Both the position numbers and the translations under genes were made by a program. The notes under the pieces were generated by a model. The model was given only the letters and a program-made list of their open reading frames with translations, searched no databases and was not told the origin of the DNA. This document shows positions 5,878 through 14,736 of a stretch of 64,000 bases of DNA, piece by piece; the stretch's first letter is position 1; every line of letters starts with the position of its first letter. Source of the stretch: Planktothrix tepida PCC 9214 (lineage in GTDB: Bacteria > Cyanobacteriota > Cyanobacteriia > Cyanobacteriales > Microcoleaceae); the NCBI RefSeq assembly GCF_900009145.1, contig NZ_LN889782.1, forward strand, positions 1,574,078 to 1,638,077, written 5' to 3'.

Positions 5878-7596
5878 ATGAATAAATCTAAAACGCTGAA
5901 CAAAAATCAGACGGTGGAGTGGAAAGACATCAACTGGCGCAAGCTAGAACGGGTGACTTTCAAGTTGCAAAAGCGCATATTTCGAGCGAGTGAACGAGGC
6001 GATGTTAAAGCAGTTCGCAAACTTCAGAAGACCCTGATTAGGTCTTGGTCAGCAAAATGTATCGCTGTACGTCGGGTAACACAGGACAATCAAGGCAAAA
6101 ATACCGCAGGAGTGGACGGAGTTAAATCTCTGACCCCAAAACAACGGATGAGCCTTGTAGGACGATTAAAGTTAACAGGTAAGGTTAAACCTACTCGTAG
6201 AGTAATGATACCCAAACCGGGAACAACTGAAACTCGTCCATTGGGAATACCCACAATAGACGACCGTGCATTACAAGCGTTAGTCAAACTAGCATTAGAA
6301 CCCGAATGGGAGGCTAAATTTGAACCTAACAGTTACGGTTTCAGACCAGGACGTTCCTGCCACGATGCAATCGAAGCAATATTCAATAGCATCCATCAAA
6401 AAGCCAAATATGTGCTTGATGCTGATATCTCAAAATGCTTTGATCGTATAGACCATCAAGTGTTAATCTCCAAAATACATACATACCCCACTTTAAGCCG
6501 TCAAATTCAAGTGTGGCTCAAAGCAGGGTACTGCGTCGGAAAACAACTTTTTCCTGCCCATGAGGGAACACCACAAGGGGGGGTGATTTCACCTCTACTT
6601 GCAAATATTGCCTTACATGGTATGGAAGAAAGAGTCAAGCAATATGCAGAAACTCTAAAAGGACATAAACAAAATAACCGTAATGCCCTTAGTTTAATCC
6701 GTTACGCTGATGACTTTGTGATAATCCATGAGGATGTAAACGTTGTCAGAAAGTGTCAAGAGATAATCGCTGAATGGTTGAGTGATATGGGATTGGAATT
6801 AAAACCCAGTAAAACAAAAATAACCCACACCCTCAATGAAATTGACGGAAAAGTTGGGTTTAATTTTTTAGGATTCCATATACAACAACACGAAGTAGGT
6901 AACTACAGAAGTGCCAATAATTCCAAAGGAATTCCACTAGGTTTTAAAACAATAATCACACCCTCAAAAACCAAAATCAAAACTCATCTTATCAAGATAG
7001 CTGAAGTAATAGATACTTATACGACCGCCCCACAAGCTACTTTAATTAGTAAGCTAAACCCAATAATTAAAGGGTGGTCAAACTATTACTCAACAGTTGC
7101 TAGTAAAAAAACTTTCTCACAAGTTGATCATCTAACTTATGATAAGTTGAGAACATGGGCAAGAACAAGGGGAAAAGGGGACATCAATAAAGATAAATAC
7201 TGGAGAACAGTAGGCAACAAAAATTGGTGTTTCAGTACAGAAGACGGATTAGAATTAATCACTCACGCTAGTACGCCAATCGTAAGGCATACAAAGGTTA
7301 AAAGCGAAGCTAGTCCGTATGATGGCAACTGGACTTATTGGAGTAAACGAAGAGGCAAATATCCTGAAACTCCTAACAGGGTTTCTAAATTAATCAAGAA
7401 ACAAAAGGGTATTTGTCCTGACTGTGGTCTGTATTTCACAAGTACAGACATTGTAGAGGTTGATCATATTAAACCAACATCATTAGGTGGAAAAGACACT
7501 TATGATAATCTGCAACTTCTACACAAACATTGTCACGACATAAAAACGGCCCACGACGGTTCTTTAATCAAGAATCATGACAATAACCCGTTTTGA
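5878..7596 (+). CDS. ltrA: Group II intron reverse transcriptase/maturase with HNH endonuclease domain
   Basis: 572 residues, the usual length. An RT0-like N-terminus is followed by RT motifs: GVDGV, the RPLGIPTIDDR block, NSYGFRPGRSCHDAI, a D-A-D-I-S-K-CFD segment, GTPQGGVISPLLANI and the catalytic RYADDFVI (YADD near residues 276-279). The maturase (X) domain holds IKGWSNYYS. A C-terminal HNH zinc nuclease comprises CPDCGLYF, VDHIKP, LQLLHKHCHD (about 510-560). All catalytic residues are present, so the protein looks active for splicing and target-primed retrotransposition. It is an ORF of the cyanobacterial CL/ML type, judged by layout. Confidence 0.95.
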   Translation: MNKSKTLNKNQTVEWKDINWRKLERVTFKLQKRIFRASERGDVKAVRKLQKTLIRSWSAKCIAVRRVTQDNQGKNTAGVDGVKSLTPKQRMSLVGRLKLTGKVKPTRRVMIPKPGTTETRPLGIPTIDDRALQALVKLALEPEWEAKFEPNSYGFRPGRSCHDAIEAIFNSIHQKAKYVLDADISKCFDRIDHQVLISKIHTYPTLSRQIQVWLKAGYCVGKQLFPAHEGTPQGGVISPLLANIALHGMEERVKQYAETLKGHKQNNRNALSLIRYADDFVIIHEDVNVVRKCQEIIAEWLSDMGLELKPSKTKITHTLNEIDGKVGFNFLGFHIQQHEVGNYRSANNSKGIPLGFKTIITPSKTKIKTHLIKIAEVIDTYTTAPQATLISKLNPIIKGWSNYYSTVASKKTFSQVDHLTYDKLRTWARTRGKGDINKDKYWRTVGNKNWCFSTEDGLELITHASTPIVRHTKVKSEASPYDGNWTYWSKRRGKYPETPNRVSKLIKKQKGICPDCGLYFTSTDIVEVDHIKPTSLGGKDTYDNLQLLHKHCHDIKTAHDGSLIKNHDNNPF

Positions 7597-7628
7597 ATCG
7601 TACCTATAACAAAGGTGGAATTATCAAG

Positions 7629-7663
7629 GAGCCGTGTGAGGTGAAAGTCTCACGCACGGTTCT
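7629..7663 (+). ncRNA. Group II intron domain V
   Basis: GAGCCGTGTGAGGTGAAAGT and the complementary CTCACGCACGGTTCT form the 34-35 nt catalytic hairpin with the AGC triad near its base and a GAAA loop. The distal stem GTGTGAG pairs with CTCACGC with a bulge, as in typical domain V. Confidence 0.9.
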
Positions 7664-7728
7664 GAAGGAGAGGTAGAAGTGGTAACGCTTCTATCGACTC
7701 TAACAGGCAAGGTAAGGGTGAAGGTGAT

Positions 7729-7860
7729 ATGGCTTATAAATATCGTCTATTTACGGATTATAAGCAAAAGTTAAGCGATCGCTCTAACAGCTATAAGTAT
7801 TATCTATATAACTATAAAGTGTTGTCACTCATCCAACCCGTTACACTAACAGTATGTTGA
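7729..7860 (+). CDS. Possible small ORF in the 3' exon of the intron
   Basis: 43 codons from an ATG with AAGGTG just upstream; product starts MAYKYRLFTDYKQKLSDRSN, basic and Tyr-rich. If the intron is removed, the same frame continues upstream through the junction at 5271/7705 without a stop, but no start codon is found there. Coding status is doubtful. Confidence 0.2.
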   Translation: MAYKYRLFTDYKQKLSDRSNSYKYYLYNYKVLSLIQPVTLTVC

Positions 7861-7901
7861 GTGATGATTGAGTGATTCAGTGGTAAAAATGTTACGTTCT
7901 T

Positions 7902-7974
7902 AAGGTGAACGTCGTACAGTGAGAGTATTACAGCTTAAGCGGACGAGGGGACTCGAACCCCTGACGTTCACCTT
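7902..7974. repeat. 12-bp inverted copy of the tRNA-Gly anticodon arm next to the tRNA gene
   Basis: AAGGTGAACGTC at 7902-7913 is the exact reverse complement of 7963-7974 inside the tRNA gene; with two mismatches the match extends to 17 bases (TTC..AAGGTGAACGTC). It lies just past the tRNA 3' end, at the border to the plasmid-like region. May be a remnant of an attachment site. Confidence 0.45.
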
Positions 7975-8009
7975 GGGAAGGTGACATTCTACCACTGAAT
8001 TACGCCCGC
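7939..8009 (-). tRNA. trnG: tRNA-Gly (anticodon CCC)
   Basis: The 71-base minus-strand sequence folds as a cloverleaf: acceptor GCGGGCG/CGTCCGC (one G-T pair), D arm ATTC-AGTGGTA-GAAT, anticodon arm TCACC-TTCCCAA-GGTGA with CCC at positions 34-36, variable ACGTC and T arm AGGGG-TTCGAGT-CCCCT. CCA is not encoded. The 3' end faces the plasmid-like region. Confidence 0.93.
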
Positions 8010-8192
8010 AGCTTTTTTTCAGACTATATTTGATTATAACTCAATTTTCCGTATTTTCAATACCCCTCATGGAGAAAAAGCCAAAAGCGGTAGAATGGTT
8101 TTCCCTCAGTGAGCATCGACTCTCAGTGTTAGATAACTTTTAGTTATATAGTTTTTTTTTAATGTTAAACGATAATTTTATTGATTTATATC

Positions 8193-8198
8193 TATAAT
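8193..8198 (+). promoter_or_regulatory. Candidate -10 element of cmpR
   Basis: TATAAT at 8193-8198 lies 70 bases before the ATG at 8268. The gap from the tRNA (8010) to cmpR is AT-rich and otherwise featureless. The presence of this box inside the longer frame supports the shorter start. Confidence 0.4.
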
Positions 8199-8267
8199 AG
8201 AAAAGAGAGAAACGTTGCAAAGCTTTTATTTCATAACCCTAATGACTCAAGGAGGGATAGACTCTTG

Positions 8268-9236
8268 ATGCAGGCAACCTTACATCAACTGAAAGTATTT
8301 GAGGCCGTGGCGCGTCATAGTAGCTTTACGAAGGCTGCCGAAGAAATGATGATTACACAGCCAACGGTTTCAACTCAAGTTAAACAACTCACTCAAACCA
8401 TTGGTTTACCATTATTTGAACAAATTGGCAAGCAACTGTATCTGACTGAAGCCGGAGAAGCATTGCTATCTACTTGTCAAGATATTTTTGAACGGTTGGA
8501 TAATTTAGAAATGCAAGTGGCTTCATTAAAAGGAACAAAACAAGGTCGCTTGCGGTTAGGAGTCGTCTCAACGGCTAAATATTTCGTCCCCAGAGTGTTA
8601 GGGCATTTTTGTCAACAATATCCAGGGATTGATATTGCTTTACAGGTGACTAATCATGCTACCTTAATTCAACGAATGCAAGACAATCAAGATGATTTGT
8701 ATATCCTGAGTCAACCTCCTGAAGATTTAGCATTATCCAGTCAACCGTTTTTAGATAATCCCTTAGTTGTTGTATCCCGACAAGATCATCCTTTAGCGGG
8801 AGAAAAGAATATTCCGATTAAATCTTTAGCGGGAGAACCCTTTATTATGCGAGAACAAGGTTCAGGAACACGACAATCGGTTCAAAAGCTATTTGAACGG
8901 TATAAAGTTGGGGTAAAAGTTCGTTTAGAATTAGGGAGTAATGAAGCCATTAAACAAGCGATAGCAGGAGGTTTAGGGCTTTCAGTTCTGTCTCAACATA
9001 CTCTGATTGCAGAACAGTTAATGGGGGAACTGACTATTTTAGATGTACAACATTTTCCGATTCATCTGCGGTGGTATGTGACTCATTTAGAAGGAAAACA
9101 ACTGTCTATTATTGCAGAAACTTTTTTAAAATTTTTATTAGAAAATAGTAATCATGTTCCCTTATTAGGAACCCTGGCTTTACAGAATGGAACGTTGCTC
9201 GGAAATCATCATGGAGATTTAGTTAAAATGGGATGA
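8268..9236 (+). CDS. cmpR: LysR-type regulator, CmpR/CbbR-like
   Basis: 322 residues from the ATG at 8268, chosen because GGAGGG lies at 8251-8256 and the product then starts MQATLHQLKVFEAVARHSSF, the usual LysR start; an upstream frame from 8181 adds 29 non-conserved residues. The N-terminal winged helix (TKAAEEMMITQPTVSTQVKQ) is followed by the effector-binding domain (RLRLGVVSTAKYFVPRVLG, EPFIMREQGSGTR, GLGLSVLSQHTL). In known CmpR proteins, low inorganic carbon signals (2-phosphoglycolate, RuBP) activate cmp and other genes. Convergent with cmpABCD here rather than divergent. NtcB or RbcR is the main alternative. Confidence 0.8.
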   Translation: MQATLHQLKVFEAVARHSSFTKAAEEMMITQPTVSTQVKQLTQTIGLPLFEQIGKQLYLTEAGEALLSTCQDIFERLDNLEMQVASLKGTKQGRLRLGVVSTAKYFVPRVLGHFCQQYPGIDIALQVTNHATLIQRMQDNQDDLYILSQPPEDLALSSQPFLDNPLVVVSRQDHPLAGEKNIPIKSLAGEPFIMREQGSGTRQSVQKLFERYKVGVKVRLELGSNEAIKQAIAGGLGLSVLSQHTLIAEQLMGELTILDVQHFPIHLRWYVTHLEGKQLSIIAETFLKFLLENSNHVPLLGTLALQNGTLLGNHHGDLVKMG

Positions 9237-9340
9237 AATCAGTTAGAGTTCGGAAAGAAAATGACATTTTAATTCATCTAAAGATCCCCTGTATCGGCGA
9301 GGTTTTCTCGCCCTTAAATGCTTTAAATTTTCCTAAGATT

Positions 9341-9374
9341 AAAACCCCGGTTTCTTGAAGAAACTGGGGTTTTA
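9341..9374. terminator. Bidirectional terminator between cmpR and cmpD
   Basis: AAAACCCCGGTTTC (9341-9354) pairs with GAAACTGGGGTTTT (9360-9373), with one G-T pair and a short loop. A-run and T-run on either side serve both convergent units. Confidence 0.8.
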
Positions 9375-9393
9375 GGGTGTAGTCAAAAATTAT

Positions 9394-10248
9394 TTATTCA
9401 TCATCATGGGCAAACCGACGATAGAGGAAATCTAGGGCATAATTTCTGAGGTTATAATATTCAGGATCTTCCATAATTTGAGTGCGATCGCGAGGACGTT
9501 CAAAGGGAATTTCTAAGATTTCGCCAATGGTTGCCGAGGGGCCGTTTGTCATCATCACTAAGCGATCAGCCAGGAATAATGCCTCATCAATATCATGGGT
9601 AATCATCAATACTGTACAGCGATGATCATTCCATATTTTTAACAATTCTTCCTGCAATTCTTCTTTGGTAATAGCATCCAACGCCCCAAAGGGTTCATCT
9701 AAAATTAACACTTCAGGACGAATGGCTAAGGCCCGTGCGATCGCAGCCCGTTGTTTCATCCCTCCCGAAATTTGAGGGGGTTTTTTCTCGGCCGCTTCTG
9801 ATAATCCCACCATAGCTAAATGATCACGAACAATGGCATTTTTTTCAACTTGTGACTTATTGGGATGAACCGCATTAACCGCCAAATAAACATTTTCAAA
9901 GACCGTCCGCCAAGGTAATAAGGCATAGTTTTGAAACACCACCATGCGGTCTGGCCCTGGTTTTAAAATCGGTTTTGAGCGTAATGTCACCTGACCATCG
10001 GAAGGAGTATTAAAACCAGAAACCATATTTAATAAAGTAGACTTTCCGCAACCAGAATGTCCGATCACGCAAATAAACTCTCCTTCACTAATGGTGAGAT
10101 TAACATCTTTTAAAACCGTGTAAGGCCCTTTAGAAGTCGGATAAACCTTAGAAACGTGATCAAACACTAAATAAGGCTGATTTTTGACTTTTGATGTTTT
10201 AGTAAATTTTTTACCAAAGGTAGAACCCACATTTTTAACAGTAGTCAT
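9394..10248 (-). CDS. cmpD: Bicarbonate ABC transporter ATP-binding subunit CmpD
   Basis: 284 residues, last gene of the transporter operon. Walker A GHSGCGKST, Q-loop NYALLPW, signature ISGGMKQRAAIARAL, Walker B VLILDEPFGAL, H-loop MITHDIDEA. No C-terminal sensor domain, in contrast to CmpC, as in known CmpD/NrtD proteins. A GTAGAGACG palindrome lies in the 70-bp gap to cmpC. Nitrate-type NrtD cannot be excluded on this subunit alone; the binding proteins decide. Confidence 0.85.
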   Translation of the reverse strand: MTTVKNVGSTFGKKFTKTSKVKNQPYLVFDHVSKVYPTSKGPYTVLKDVNLTISEGEFICVIGHSGCGKSTLLNMVSGFNTPSDGQVTLRSKPILKPGPDRMVVFQNYALLPWRTVFENVYLAVNAVHPNKSQVEKNAIVRDHLAMVGLSEAAEKKPPQISGGMKQRAAIARALAIRPEVLILDEPFGALDAITKEELQEELLKIWNDHRCTVLMITHDIDEALFLADRLVMMTNGPSATIGEILEIPFERPRDRTQIMEDPEYYNLRNYALDFLYRRFAHDDE

Positions 10249-10280
10249 GGTTAATTTTTCCTTATTTTTAAATGGTATTT

Positions 10281-10307
10281 GTAGAGACGTGCCACGGCGC
10301 GTCTCTA
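10281..10307. repeat. Palindromic interspersed repeat GTAGAGACG type, copy 1
   Basis: GTAGAGACGTGCCACGGCGC followed by GTCTCTA; a nearly perfect 27-28 base palindrome located between cmpD and cmpC. Related copies: 24038, 31608 and 35344. Confidence 0.75.
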
Positions 10308-10316
10308 TTGGTTGAA

Positions 10317-12326
10317 TTAAGCAACTTTAATCCGGGGATAATCTAAGACAATTTCTGTCACCGTAAAATCCCGTTTAATCTTCAAATTATTGAGATAACC
10401 AATGGGATCTTCAGTATCAAATTTTGTGCCATCAAATAATTGAATAGCGCTGCGACTATAACTAATTTCAGAAAGTCCTAATTCACGGGCGGCGGTACTA
10501 AAAGCCCCCACTGCACATAAACGTTCTAAAATTTCCACCCAGTTGCGGGGGAAGGGAGTATGCCCCCAACGAGCCATTTGAACCATGTGCCACAGTTGTT
10601 CAGTGCGGCTGGGACGGTTGACGCCTTCGCCAAAAAATTGATGATGGGCATATTGACGCATGGGTTGATCCAGATTGCAAGCCACATCATTGGGGTCAGC
10701 CAACTGAATATATTCGGCGCGAGTACCGAGATAAGTCCGTTGGGCTAAAATTTCCCGAATTTCATCGGCATTTTCCGGGTTAGCACAATAGGCAGACGCC
10801 TCTAACAGCGATTTCACTAAAGCAATATGGGTATTGGGATAGGCTGCTGCCCAGTCTTCCCGCACCCCTAAGACTTTTCCAGGGTGTCCCGGCCAAATTT
10901 CTAAGTCCGTCGCCACCGTAAACCCGACATCTTCCATCATCGCCCGCAGGTTCCAAGGTTCGCCGACGCAGAACCCATCAATAGTGCCACCTTGTAAGTC
11001 CACCACCATTTGGGCAGGGGGAATGGTCAACAGTTCCACATCATGGTCAGGGTCTATCCCTCCCGAAGCCAACCAATAGCGGAGTAACAGGTTGTGCATG
11101 GAACTAGGATGGACAACCCCCATGCGATGTTGCTGTCCAGGGGATTTTAATAGCATTTTTTTGAAGTCTGCCAAGGTGTAAATGCCTTGGTCATAGAAGC
11201 GACGGGCGAGGGTAATGGCGTTGCCGTTGCGGGTCATGGTGAGGGATGTAATCACTGTTACGGGCTTGGTGTCATCATCCCCCCCTAACGTCATCCACAG
11301 AGGCATCCCAGAGGGCATCTGAGCCGCGTCTAAATAGCCTCCGGCAATGCCATCACTAATGCCGCGCCAACTGCTTTCCCGCACCAGATGAACTTCATCT
11401 AAACCGTGTTTTTCAAAAAATCCTAATTCTTTAGCAACGGCGAGGGGGGCGCAGGCGGTGAGGGGAACAAAACCCAGTTCTAAATTAATTTTTTCTAAGC
11501 CATGACGGGCAATGACTTTATTCTTTTTAGCCCGCATTTTTTTGATCAGTTTTTGTTGATTGAGAAAATAAATCATTTCACTTCGCAACCGATAGTAACT
11601 GGGGTGTTCTACGACTTGCATCCGTTGACGGGGACGAGGAATATCGACATCTAAAATTTGTCCGATTTTTGATTCTGGGCCGTTAGTTAACATCACAATT
11701 CGGTCGGATAATAAAACCGCTTCATCGACATCGTGTGTCACCATTAAGGCACTGATTTGATTATCTTGGCAAATCTTCATTAATTGTTCTTGAAGATTAC
11801 CCCGGGTTAAGGCGTCTAAGGCTCCAAAGGGTTCATCTAATAAGAGTAATTTCGGGCGTAAAGCTAGAGCACGAGCGATCGCAACCCGTTGTTTCATTCC
11901 CCCAGATAATTGAGCCGGATATTTATCAACAGCATGACGTAAGCCGACTAAATCAATATGGCTTTCGATGATACTTGTCCGTTCTGCTAACGGTAATCCC
12001 TTCATTACGGAATCTACTGCTAAAGCAATATTTTCTCGCACGGTTCGCCAGGGTAATAAGGAATAGTTTTGAAACACCACCATCCGATCTGGCCCTGGTT
12101 TGGTGATTTTTTGACCTTCAATGGTAACAATTCCTTCTGAGGGTAAATCTAACCCGGCTACCATATTTAATAAGGTGGATTTTCCGCAACCTGAGTGTCC
12201 AATTAAGGAAACAAATTCACCTTTTTTAATTTGTAAATCAATGCCTTTGAGGGCTATATATTGACCGCCTCCGGCTAAAGGAAAGACTTTATCAATTTGT
12301 TCAACTTCGATTAAAGGTTTTGCCAT
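10317..12326 (-). CDS. cmpC: Bicarbonate ABC transporter fused ATPase/substrate-binding-like subunit CmpC
   Basis: 669 residues with two parts. Residues 1-260 are an ABC ATPase ([46 protein letters not shown]). About residues 280-660 form a NrtA/CmpA-like solute-binding domain (FVPLTACAPLAVAKELGFFE, AGGYLDAAQMPSGMP, DGFCVGEPWNLRAM). In the known NrtC/CmpC family this domain senses the substrate and regulates transport. Start preceded by TAGGAG. Belongs to cmpABCD. Confidence 0.88.
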   Translation of the reverse strand: MAKPLIEVEQIDKVFPLAGGGQYIALKGIDLQIKKGEFVSLIGHSGCGKSTLLNMVAGLDLPSEGIVTIEGQKITKPGPDRMVVFQNYSLLPWRTVRENIALAVDSVMKGLPLAERTSIIESHIDLVGLRHAVDKYPAQLSGGMKQRVAIARALALRPKLLLLDEPFGALDALTRGNLQEQLMKICQDNQISALMVTHDVDEAVLLSDRIVMLTNGPESKIGQILDVDIPRPRQRMQVVEHPSYYRLRSEMIYFLNQQKLIKKMRAKKNKVIARHGLEKINLELGFVPLTACAPLAVAKELGFFEKHGLDEVHLVRESSWRGISDGIAGGYLDAAQMPSGMPLWMTLGGDDDTKPVTVITSLTMTRNGNAITLARRFYDQGIYTLADFKKMLLKSPGQQHRMGVVHPSSMHNLLLRYWLASGGIDPDHDVELLTIPPAQMVVDLQGGTIDGFCVGEPWNLRAMMEDVGFTVATDLEIWPGHPGKVLGVREDWAAAYPNTHIALVKSLLEASAYCANPENADEIREILAQRTYLGTRAEYIQLADPNDVACNLDQPMRQYAHHQFFGEGVNRPSRTEQLWHMVQMARWGHTPFPRNWVEILERLCAVGAFSTAARELGLSEISYSRSAIQLFDGTKFDTEDPIGYLNNLKIKRDFTVTEIVLDYPRIKVA

Positions 12327-12357
12327 GATGTTAACTCCTAAGTAATTATTTTGGAAT

Positions 12358-12385
12358 GGTGCGTGCGCTGGGCTGACGCACCCTA
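12358..12385. repeat. GGTGCGT/ACGCACC inverted repeat
   Basis: GGTGCGTGCGCTGGGCTGAC followed by GCACCCTAC, an interspersed repeat type common in cyanobacterial genomes, between cmpC and cmpB. It may act as a hairpin in the transcript. Confidence 0.6.
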
Positions 12386-12395
12386 CGGCTGTTAT

Positions 12396-13244
12396 TTACT
12401 TTCTTTCACCGGGAACAATTAATTGTTGAATGTAACCAATGCCTCGGTCTAAAATTAAACCTACTGCACCGATATAAACGACGGCTAAGAGAATGTCACT
12501 GATGTAGTTTTGTTGGTAAGCATCCCAGATAAAGAAACCAATTCCGACGATACCAGACATCACGATTTCGGCTGCAATAATGGCTAACCAAGCTAAACCG
12601 ATGGCAATTCTTAATCCGGTAAAAATGTAAGGTAAAGCAGAGGGAAACAGAATATTTAAGTAATATTCTTTGCGAGATAATTGCAACACACGAGCAACGT
12701 TATTGTAATCATCAGGAATTTGTTTAACACCTTCTTTGGTATTAATTAAAATTGGCCAAACAGAAGTAATAAAAATCACGAAAATAGCGGCGGGTTGGTT
12801 TTGTTGAAAGGCAACTAAGGCAATAGGAACCCAGGCTAAAGGTGCAACCATTCGTAAAAACTGGAATAACGGATCTAATGCTTTATCTAATATGGGGTTT
12901 GTTCCGACTAAAATACCTACGCTAATCCCAACAATGGCAGCAATTGAATAGCCTTGAGCTACCCGTCCTAAACTGGCTAAGGTTTGCCAAAATAAGCCTT
13001 TATCTAATCCTCCTCGGTCATAAAAAGGATACATTAATAAAATGCGAGTTTGTTCATTTGTAACCACACTCAACGGCCCAGGCAAACGGGTAATTCCTGA
13101 TAGAGATAAAAGTTGCCAAACTATCAAAAAACCCAGGGTTCCTATTAAAGGAAGAATAATATTTTGTGCATTCTTTTTCCAAAATTCACCGAGGTTATCA
13201 GCAAAGCTATTTCCATTTGCTCTTCTTTTGGCTACGCTTGTCAT
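12396..13244 (-). CDS. cmpB: Bicarbonate ABC transporter permease CmpB
   Basis: 282 residues, about six transmembrane helices, with the inner-membrane permease coupling motif region (EYYLNILFPSALPYIFTGLRIAIGL is its EAA-type loop; key residues A-L-P near 13 of that span). Homologous to NrtB/SsuC. The start ATG has GGAGTTG upstream. Positioned between the binding protein and the fused ATPase, as in known cmp operons. Confidence 0.87.
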   Translation of the reverse strand: MTSVAKRRANGNSFADNLGEFWKKNAQNIILPLIGTLGFLIVWQLLSLSGITRLPGPLSVVTNEQTRILLMYPFYDRGGLDKGLFWQTLASLGRVAQGYSIAAIVGISVGILVGTNPILDKALDPLFQFLRMVAPLAWVPIALVAFQQNQPAAIFVIFITSVWPILINTKEGVKQIPDDYNNVARVLQLSRKEYYLNILFPSALPYIFTGLRIAIGLAWLAIIAAEIVMSGIVGIGFFIWDAYQQNYISDILLAVVYIGAVGLILDRGIGYIQQLIVPGERK

Positions 13245-13362
13245 TTTGTTACAACTCCTTGAAAGTTTTTCAGTCTACAATAAGAATGGGGAAGGTTTAC
13301 TTTTCAAGAATTAAGAATCATCTATAATTCCTATAGATTTATTCTTAATTCTGAAGTTTTCA

Positions 13363-14736
13363 CTATACTTTTTTGATAGTTAAACTTTGAAGATAAGCTT
13401 CAGGATTTGCTGGATCAAAGGTAATTCCATCAAAGAATTTTTCAACCCCTCTTGAAGTTGAAGTGGGAATATCAGCTGTAAATCCAGCTTCTTGAGCCGC
13501 TTCCCGCCAAATATCTTCGCGGTTTACCTTATCAACAATAGCTTTAGCTTGGGCAATATCTTGAATTTGACCTTGATGGAAACCCCAACGAATGCTTTCA
13601 GTTAAAAACCATAAATCATGGCTTTTATAGGGATAGGAAACATTACCAATGGGATCTTTCCAATATAACGGGCCTTTATTAAAGTCTTGAATGGCGGGTT
13701 TTCCATCTCCCATCTGATAGTTTCCTTGGAATGGAGGGGTAATTACATCTTTGGGAATATTAAAATAATTCCGCCCAGAAACAATCGTCACTAATTCGGC
13801 TCGATTTTCTGGTTTATCACACCATTGTTGGGCTTCCATTATCCCTTTTAATAGAGCTTTTGTTGCTTTGGGATGTTTATCAACCCAGTCAGCACGAATG
13901 GCTAAATATTCTTCAGGATGAAACGGCCAAACTTCGGTGGTTAAACAGGACATAAACCCGATATTATCGCTAACAATTCGATAAGGCCAGGGGTCTCCTG
14001 TACTAAAGGCATCCATTGTTCCATTTCGCATTCCCTGAACCGTTTCTGCGGGAGGAACTGCGATCAAATCAATATCAACATCGGGGTCTATTCCACCCGC
14101 CGCCAACCAATAACGAATCCAAAAATCTTGGTTAGCATTGGGGAAAGTATAAGCAGCTTTAAATTTGCGTCCACTGGTACTTGGAAAACTGCGAATATAT
14201 TCGGCTGCTCCTTTAATATCTAAGCCTATTCCTTTCCCTAAATGGGTATTAGAAATAGCAACACCATTACCATTTGTTACTAATTGAGCTAAGACATACA
14301 TGGGAACCTTTTTGCCCCCGGTAATAATGCCTTCTGTCATTAAATGGGGCATCGGCATTTGCCATTGTCCGCCATCAATTCCACCCCCACTTGACCCAAT
14401 GGTAACGTTATCCCGTGCTGAAGCCCAGTTTGCTTGTTTGGAAATTTCAACATCACTCATTCCATACTTAGCAAAAAAGCCTTTTTCCTTAGCAATAATT
14501 AATGGAGCAGCTTCGACAATAGGAATAAAACCCAGTTTAATTTTGGTAACTTCTGGAGCTTGTTCCGGGCTAATATTTGCCACAGGAACTGCTGTTGTTG
14601 CGGGTGAACTTCCCGTATTAGCAGTGGGTTCGGGTGGGTTGCCTAAACATCCTTTTAAAAAGATGGTACTAGCGGCAGAAACTCCGGCTGTAATTAAAAA
14701 TTTTCTGCGAGAATAATTGTTTGAAAATTGAGACAT
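13363..14736 (-). CDS. cmpA: Bicarbonate-binding lipoprotein CmpA
   Basis: 457 residues from the ATG at 14736, preceded by AGGAGGG. Twin-arginine-like SRRKFL, then a hydrophobic stretch and a lipobox ending in Cys (IFLKGC), so exported and lipid-anchored. The mature part is NrtA/CmpA-like. Phrases [29 protein letters not shown] and [14 protein letters not shown] match CmpA, the bicarbonate-binding type, rather than NrtA (which has CVGEPWN and a different entry region); this is from memory of the two families. CmpR next door supports it. First gene of the operon. Confidence 0.82.
   Translation of the reverse strand: MSQFSNNYSRRKFLITAGVSAASTIFLKGCLGNPPEPTANTGSSPATTAVPVANISPEQAPEVTKIKLGFIPIVEAAPLIIAKEKGFFAKYGMSDVEISKQANWASARDNVTIGSSGGGIDGGQWQMPMPHLMTEGIITGGKKVPMYVLAQLVTNGNGVAISNTHLGKGIGLDIKGAAEYIRSFPSTSGRKFKAAYTFPNANQDFWIRYWLAAGGIDPDVDIDLIAVPPAETVQGMRNGTMDAFSTGDPWPYRIVSDNIGFMSCLTTEVWPFHPEEYLAIRADWVDKHPKATKALLKGIMEAQQWCDKPENRAELVTIVSGRNYFNIPKDVITPPFQGNYQMGDGKPAIQDFNKGPLYWKDPIGNVSYPYKSHDLWFLTESIRWGFHQGQIQDIAQAKAIVDKVNREDIWREAAQEAGFTADIPTSTSRGVEKFFDGITFDPANPEAYLQSLTIKKV

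Larger units (their letters stand above)
5272..7704 (+). mobile_element. Complete group II intron (2.43 kb)
   Basis: The 5' end GTGCG at 5272 fits the group II GUGYG rule. The last six bases of the upstream exon, GTTATC (5266-5271), are exactly complementary to GATAAC at 5752-5757, a good IBS1-EBS1 pair. Domain V lies at 7629-7663, followed by a domain VI hairpin (GGTAGAAG/CTTCTATC, 7671-7695) and an AC end at 7703-7704. The 5' domain I region (5272-5877) carries no gene; short frames there are artefacts. It encodes its own RT-maturase inside domain IV. It sits in plasmid-like DNA, on the plus strand, 77 bp upstream of the 5195 gene. Confidence 0.85.

Noticed and set aside
14300-14716. 138-codon plus-strand frame
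   Set aside because: Antisense shadow of cmpA.
9394-14736. Nitrate transporter nrtABCD
   Set aside because: The binding protein has CmpA-like phrases and a CmpR-like gene adjoins. Kept as an alternative in the entries.
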